Positions 22,163-24,932 of a stretch of DNA of 24,932 bases are shown here, in pieces (the stretch's first letter is position 1; the number at the start of each line of letters is the position of its first letter). Made by a program: the position numbers and the translations under genes. The stretch comes from Candidatus Pacearchaeota archaeon. GTDB lineage: Archaea; Nanobdellota; Nanobdellia; Pacearchaeales; GW2011-AR1. The notes beneath the pieces were generated by a model. The model was not told the origin of the DNA and ran no database searches. It saw only the letters and a program-made list of their open reading frames with translations. The stretch lies in contig JAUYJY010000062.1 of assembly GCA_030699205.1 (NCBI GenBank), positions 1 to 24,932 on the forward strand. The letters are read 5' to 3'.

Positions 22163-22645
22163 TTACAAATTACGATTAATAATTTGCCTTGCAGAATTAT
22201 CCATATTAATCTTAGCAGAACTGCCCGATAAATCACACAAAATTTCAAAACTAAATCCTAAATCAAATGCTTCAAAAGCTGAAGCTAAAATGCAAGCATC
22301 TAAATCTAAACCACAAAAGTATAATTTTGAAATTTTGTTCTGACTCAAAAAATCAACAAATTGTTTTGATTTGAATATTGAATATGCACTTTTTTCAAAA
22401 ATATGATTTTTCAATGCAATTTCAGAAAGCTCTGGAACAATATCGGTTTCAGGGGAGTTTTTGCATTTATTCCAATTCGATTTTTTTACGAAATTTGAGC
22501 TTTCTGAATTGATGAATTTTGAGAAAATGATAAAATCATATTTTTGTGTTTCAATATACTTCTTGATTTTTTGAGGAAGAGATTTTGTCTTGTCTGTAAT
22601 AAAACAATTCTGCAAGTCTAATATGACAAGGACAGTTCTGCTCAT
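22163..22645 (-). CDS. Isochorismatase-family cysteine hydrolase
   Basis: A 160-aa hydrolase related to nicotinamidases and isochorismatases. The catalytic triad is visible: D10 (VLVILDLQNCF), K85 (FEKSAYS) and C118 (GLDLDACILASAFEAFDLG). The metal-binding D-x-H of nicotinamidase is not evident, so nicotinamide is not a secure substrate. The frame has an ATG nine bases upstream at 22654, but a TATA box (complement of GATATATAAAT, ~22666-22676) is centred 25 bp before the ATG at 22645, which I chose. It belongs to the same minus-strand group as the SGNH hydrolase and methyltransferase. The substrate is unknown. Confidence 0.85.
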   Translation of the reverse strand: MSRTVLVILDLQNCFITDKTKSLPQKIKKYIETQKYDFIIFSKFINSESSNFVKKSNWNKCKNSPETDIVPELSEIALKNHIFEKSAYSIFKSKQFVDFLSQNKISKLYFCGLDLDACILASAFEAFDLGFSFEILCDLSGSSAKINMDNSARQIINRNL

Positions 22646-22768
22646 AATATTCATTAAATTAGATTGATATATAAATCATTTCATTAGGCGGGCGGAGGAG
22701 GATTGCACATAACATCTGAGATAAAAGAAGTTTGTGGAACGTAGTGGAGCAAGTTCACTTTTTGGTGA
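22646..22768. other. Intergenic stretch with TATA box and GC-rich strip
   Basis: It holds the hydrolase TATA box and then a strip with GGCGGGCGGAGGAGG (22687-22701) and GTGGAACGTAGTGGAGC (22734-22750) beside the methyltransferase stop. No ORF or RNA recognised. Confidence 0.4.
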
Positions 22769-23494
22769 TTAATGCTTATCACATACAAAAATAATATGTT
22801 CTGGGATTTTGTAATTTTTCAAGAAAGAAGGCGCCTCCTTAATCGGTTGTGGCTCAATTATTCTACTAATGCACATATTTGAATCGTTCAAACAAAGAGT
22901 GTATGTTTCAAGAGTCCAATGAATATCTCCAAATTCAATTTCAGAGCCATCAGTAAGTTTTACTTTTGATCTGAATTTGGAGCCATCTTTGAAATATGAA
23001 AATCCGAGAAGATAAGTCTGGGATTCACACAGAGTTTGTTCAATCATTAAAGCAAGCGGATGTAAATCCGTAAATATCAGCTTACCTGATTTTTTGAGGA
23101 TTCTTGAAACTTCTTGAAATATCTTTTTGACTTTGTCCAGTGTTGGAATATTCAATAAAACCATATTCATAACAACAAAGTCAAAACTATCTTCAGCGAG
23201 TTGTTTGAGATTAGAACCATCAGCAACAAAAAATTCAAGATTTTTTACATTCACATATTCTTTTTTGCAAATGTCAATCCATTTTTCAGAAACATCAACG
23301 CCTATGACATTTGCACCTTTTTCAACAAGAGAATGTGAAAAATCACCAGAGCCACAACCTAAATCTAAAATCTTTTTGTTTTTCACATCACCAAGAGTTT
23401 TATGTAAAGCAGGAAAAACAACAAAAGGATGAAGTAGAGGTGCCTTCTTGTATTTTTCTAAAAATTCCGAATCTTTGTAATTTGAAACATCCAT
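22769..23494 (-). CDS. Class I SAM-dependent methyltransferase (UbiE-like)
   Basis: A 241-aa methyltransferase of unknown substrate. It has motif I KILDLGCGSGDFS (41-53), an acidic residue ending strand 2 (VIGVDVSEKWID), motif II ADGSNLKQLAEDSFDFVVMN, and motif III ILKKSGKLIFTDLHP. The C-terminal part (FGDIHWTLETYTLCL) has the pattern of small-molecule methyltransferases. It is cytosolic. It is the first of the three minus-strand island genes, with a TATA-like element (TTATTAAATAAAT in the 23507-23522 region, minus strand) about 24 bp before its ATG. Its association with two hydrolases suggests a small-molecule pathway, but nothing fixes which. Confidence 0.87.
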   Translation of the reverse strand: MDVSNYKDSEFLEKYKKAPLLHPFVVFPALHKTLGDVKNKKILDLGCGSGDFSHSLVEKGANVIGVDVSEKWIDICKKEYVNVKNLEFFVADGSNLKQLAEDSFDFVVMNMVLLNIPTLDKVKKIFQEVSRILKKSGKLIFTDLHPLALMIEQTLCESQTYLLGFSYFKDGSKFRSKVKLTDGSEIEFGDIHWTLETYTLCLNDSNMCISRIIEPQPIKEAPSFLKNYKIPEHIIFVCDKH

Positions 23495-23525
23495 ATAAAT
23501 AGAAACATATCATTTATTTAATAAA

Positions 23526-23648
23526 CTATCGTTGCTTGGAGCCAAAAAGTGAATTATAGATAACATCTATTACATGAATAATCATCCCCAAAAAATATCC
23601 AAAGAACACAAAAAACAAAACATTTGTGTCTTCCCTATCCCTTAACAT
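23526..23648 (-). CDS. Possible tiny single-pass membrane protein (40 aa)
   Basis: From the ATG at 23648 the frame encodes 40 residues: MLRDREDTN, a hydrophobic helix (VLFFVFFGYFLGMIIHVIDVI), and YNSLFGSKQR. A TATA-like element (complement of GATAAATTT, ~23671-23679) is placed about 27 bp upstream. The frame is also open to a TTG at 23711 that overlaps the rfcS stop, giving 61 aa, but that start is less likely. No family is recognised, and so short a frame could be fortuitous. Confidence 0.35.
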   Translation of the reverse strand: MLRDREDTNVLFFVFFGYFLGMIIHVIDVIYNSLFGSKQR

Positions 23649-23703
23649 AAAATAACTTAGGGATTTGTAAGATAAATTTGGAAAAGATATTATTTGTTTT
23701 AAA

Positions 23704-24675
23704 TTAATCAATATTCTCTTTTAATCCTGCCAAGACAAAAGAAGCTAATAAAGCTTGAAGTTGAACAAACTCGTCGGAGCCCTCTACAATTCTAAATTCG
23801 GCTTCCCCTGTTTTTTCTGTTAGTTTTATTTTTATTTCAGGTTCTATTTGGAGATTCCAAATTTCTTTTTGTATTGCTTTAATTATATCTGTGCCTGAAA
23901 CGGATTCCCTTAACATTACGTCGAGAAGTTTTTCTTTTGCATTAATAAAATCTCCAGTGAGTGCGTAGTCTAAAACAATTTTTATATCTGCAGGTTTTGT
24001 CGATGAAGAAATCATACTGACCATTTCTGCAGTGATGTCTAATGATACGGAAGCTGTTGCCTGTAAAAGGTTGATTGCACGTCTGCAATCTCCTTCAGAC
24101 ATTTCATAAAGAATTTCTGCAGCTTCATCTGTAATTTTTAGATTTTCTTTTTCACATATTCTTTTTATCACTTCAACAATATCTTTTTTTTCTAAGAGTT
24201 TAAAACGAAAGACAACGCAACGAGATTGTATGGGGTCTATTATTTTTGAGGAGTAATTGCAAGACATAATAAATCTGCAGGTGTTGGTATAATTTTCCAT
24301 TGTTCTTCTTAATGCCTGCTGGGCTTCTTTTGTTAATGCATCTGCTTCATCTAAGAAGATTACTTTAAATGGGACTTTTCCAAGAGCTTTTGTTCTTGCA
24401 AAATCTTTTACTTTTTGTCTCACTACATCTATTCCTCTTTCGTCAGAGGCGTTTAATTCTAAATAGTTTTCTTTCCATGTATCTCCAAAAAGGCTTTTAA
24501 CGATTATCAATGCAAGTGTTGATTTTCCAATTCCTGCTGAACCTGCAAAAAGTAAATGAGGAATATTTAATGCCTGCACTAAGGAACTTGTCCTCTTTAT
24601 TATTTCTTGCTGACCTACCACCTCTTCAAATTTTTTAGGACGATATTTTTCAGTCCAAATGTCGCTTTGACCCAT
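23704..24675 (-). CDS. rfcS: Replication factor C, small subunit
   Basis: ATPase subunit of the PCNA clamp loader. The 323 residues carry the WTEKYRPKKFEEVVGQ N-terminal box, Walker A AGSAGIGKST (K51), Walker B FLDEADALT (D109, E110), sensor 1 (FIMSCNYSS), the arginine-finger SRC motif (151-153), sensor 2 GDCRRAIN, and the helical collar. Length is normal for the family. Walker A has A-G where P-G is usual, a substitution also seen in the large subunit here. A minus-strand TATA box (complement of GGTTATAAAG, ~24698-24707) precedes the ATG. Repeat D lies about 120 bp upstream of the start. Confidence 0.96.
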   Translation of the reverse strand: MGQSDIWTEKYRPKKFEEVVGQQEIIKRTSSLVQALNIPHLLFAGSAGIGKSTLALIIVKSLFGDTWKENYLELNASDERGIDVVRQKVKDFARTKALGKVPFKVIFLDEADALTKEAQQALRRTMENYTNTCRFIMSCNYSSKIIDPIQSRCVVFRFKLLEKKDIVEVIKRICEKENLKITDEAAEILYEMSEGDCRRAINLLQATASVSLDITAEMVSMISSSTKPADIKIVLDYALTGDFINAKEKLLDVMLRESVSGTDIIKAIQKEIWNLQIEPEIKIKLTEKTGEAEFRIVEGSDEFVQLQALLASFVLAGLKENID

Positions 24676-24791
24676 AAACTATGGTAATTTGAATTGGTTA
24701 TAAAGATTATTGTTCTTTTGAGAGGGATTATATTTATAATTAAAATTTGTTAAGAAATAAAGGTAAAATAAGGGATATAAAGAAAGTATAG

Positions 24792-24932
24792 ATAGCAGAA
24801 GACAAAATATAGATAATTCTGATAATTGGAACACTATTTGTCCAGAATTCTCTATCTGTACAATTCTGAAAATAATTGTGCTAATCAACAGAATTGTCCA
24901 TATTTTGAACAGTTTTTTGTTCTTCCGCTAAT
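24792..24932 (+). repeat. Nested-palindrome repeat, copy D (right end cut by window edge)
   Basis: Begins ATAGCAGAAGACAAAATAT and runs in perfect register with copy C up to CTTCCGCTAAT, where the window stops just before the terminal hairpin. The left flank is GATAG, unlike the TATAG of B and C. One internal difference (TAATTGTG for CAATTGTG) separates it from A and C. It lies upstream of rfcS, in the opposite orientation to that gene. Confidence 0.9.

Noticed and set aside
24679..24888. 69-codon minus-strand frame
   Set aside because: It runs through repeat D, has biased composition (Ile, Leu, Asn) and no promoter; the same repeat frame is not maintained in other copies.
1..24932. Complete circular replicon with overlapping ends
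   Set aside because: The ~120-bp end similarity has three mismatches and is explained by the dispersed repeat; internal copies are equally similar.

Overview
The window is AT-rich archaeal DNA. The evidence is archaeal/eukaryal ribosomal protein eL15, the large and small subunits of replication factor C, a type II methionine aminopeptidase, a Trm5-like tRNA methyltransferase, an NSUN-type RNA methyltransferase with a separate PUA-domain partner, and a HerA-type ATPase. Almost every transcription unit starts with a TATA box about 24-30 bp upstream of the ATG and no Shine-Dalgarno sequence (leaderless mRNAs), while internal operon genes have G-rich ribosome binding sites or ATGA overlaps. Compact gene spacing, abutting convergent stops, small single-domain proteins and several bacterial-type genes fit a DPANN archaeon of the Woesearchaeota/Pacearchaeota kind. 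That placement is inference.

Layout. 1-163: repeat copy A, then a short remnant resembling a restriction-specificity protein. 372-2123: rpl15e, convergent with a GT4 glycosyltransferase. 2319-5443: two tandem, paralogous secreted repeat proteins. 5547-6404: a PD-(D/E)XK/DUF5655-like protein. 6457-9789: a four-gene operon (NSUN methyltransferase, HAD hydrolase, MFS transporter, PUA-domain ribosome-biogenesis protein). 9847-12381: repeats B and C bracket a divergent pair, an S66 peptidase and methionine aminopeptidase. 12406-14080: two small winged-helix proteins, a Trm5-family methyltransferase and a 65-aa protein. 14220-17736: an ACP-like protein, a HerA-type ATPase interrupted by a 446-aa intein, and a small membrane protein sharing the ATPase gene's TATA box. 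17779-21366: a second type of palindromic element, superoxide dismutase, a membrane protein, rfcL, a 25-bp tandem repeat and a PlsC-like acyltransferase. 21452-23494: a probable acquired island (SGNH hydrolase, isochorismatase-like hydrolase, methyltransferase). 23526-24675: a tiny membrane protein and rfcS. 24792-24932: repeat D, cut by the window end.

The strongest candidate for something undescribed is the repeat family. There are four co-oriented copies (A-D) of a ~184-bp element without coding capacity. It has an outer stem enclosing two inner palindromes, followed by a hairpin of 13-bp arms and a 19-nt loop. Copy B has lost exactly the contents of the outer stem. A separate locus at 17779-17856 has the same plan (hairpin ending in CTTCCGCTA, then 13-19-13 hairpin) but different arm sequences, and its loop matches the 25-bp tandem repeat at 20403. 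Both ends of the window fall inside the repeat, which suggests that the family is numerous in the genome. The elements look like non-autonomous mobile DNA or recombination/structured sites. No transposase or recombinase is encoded here.

The window holds no rRNA or CRISPR array, and I recognised no tRNA gene. No gene-free stretch is longer than about 300 bases apart from the repeat-containing gaps, which are described as features.
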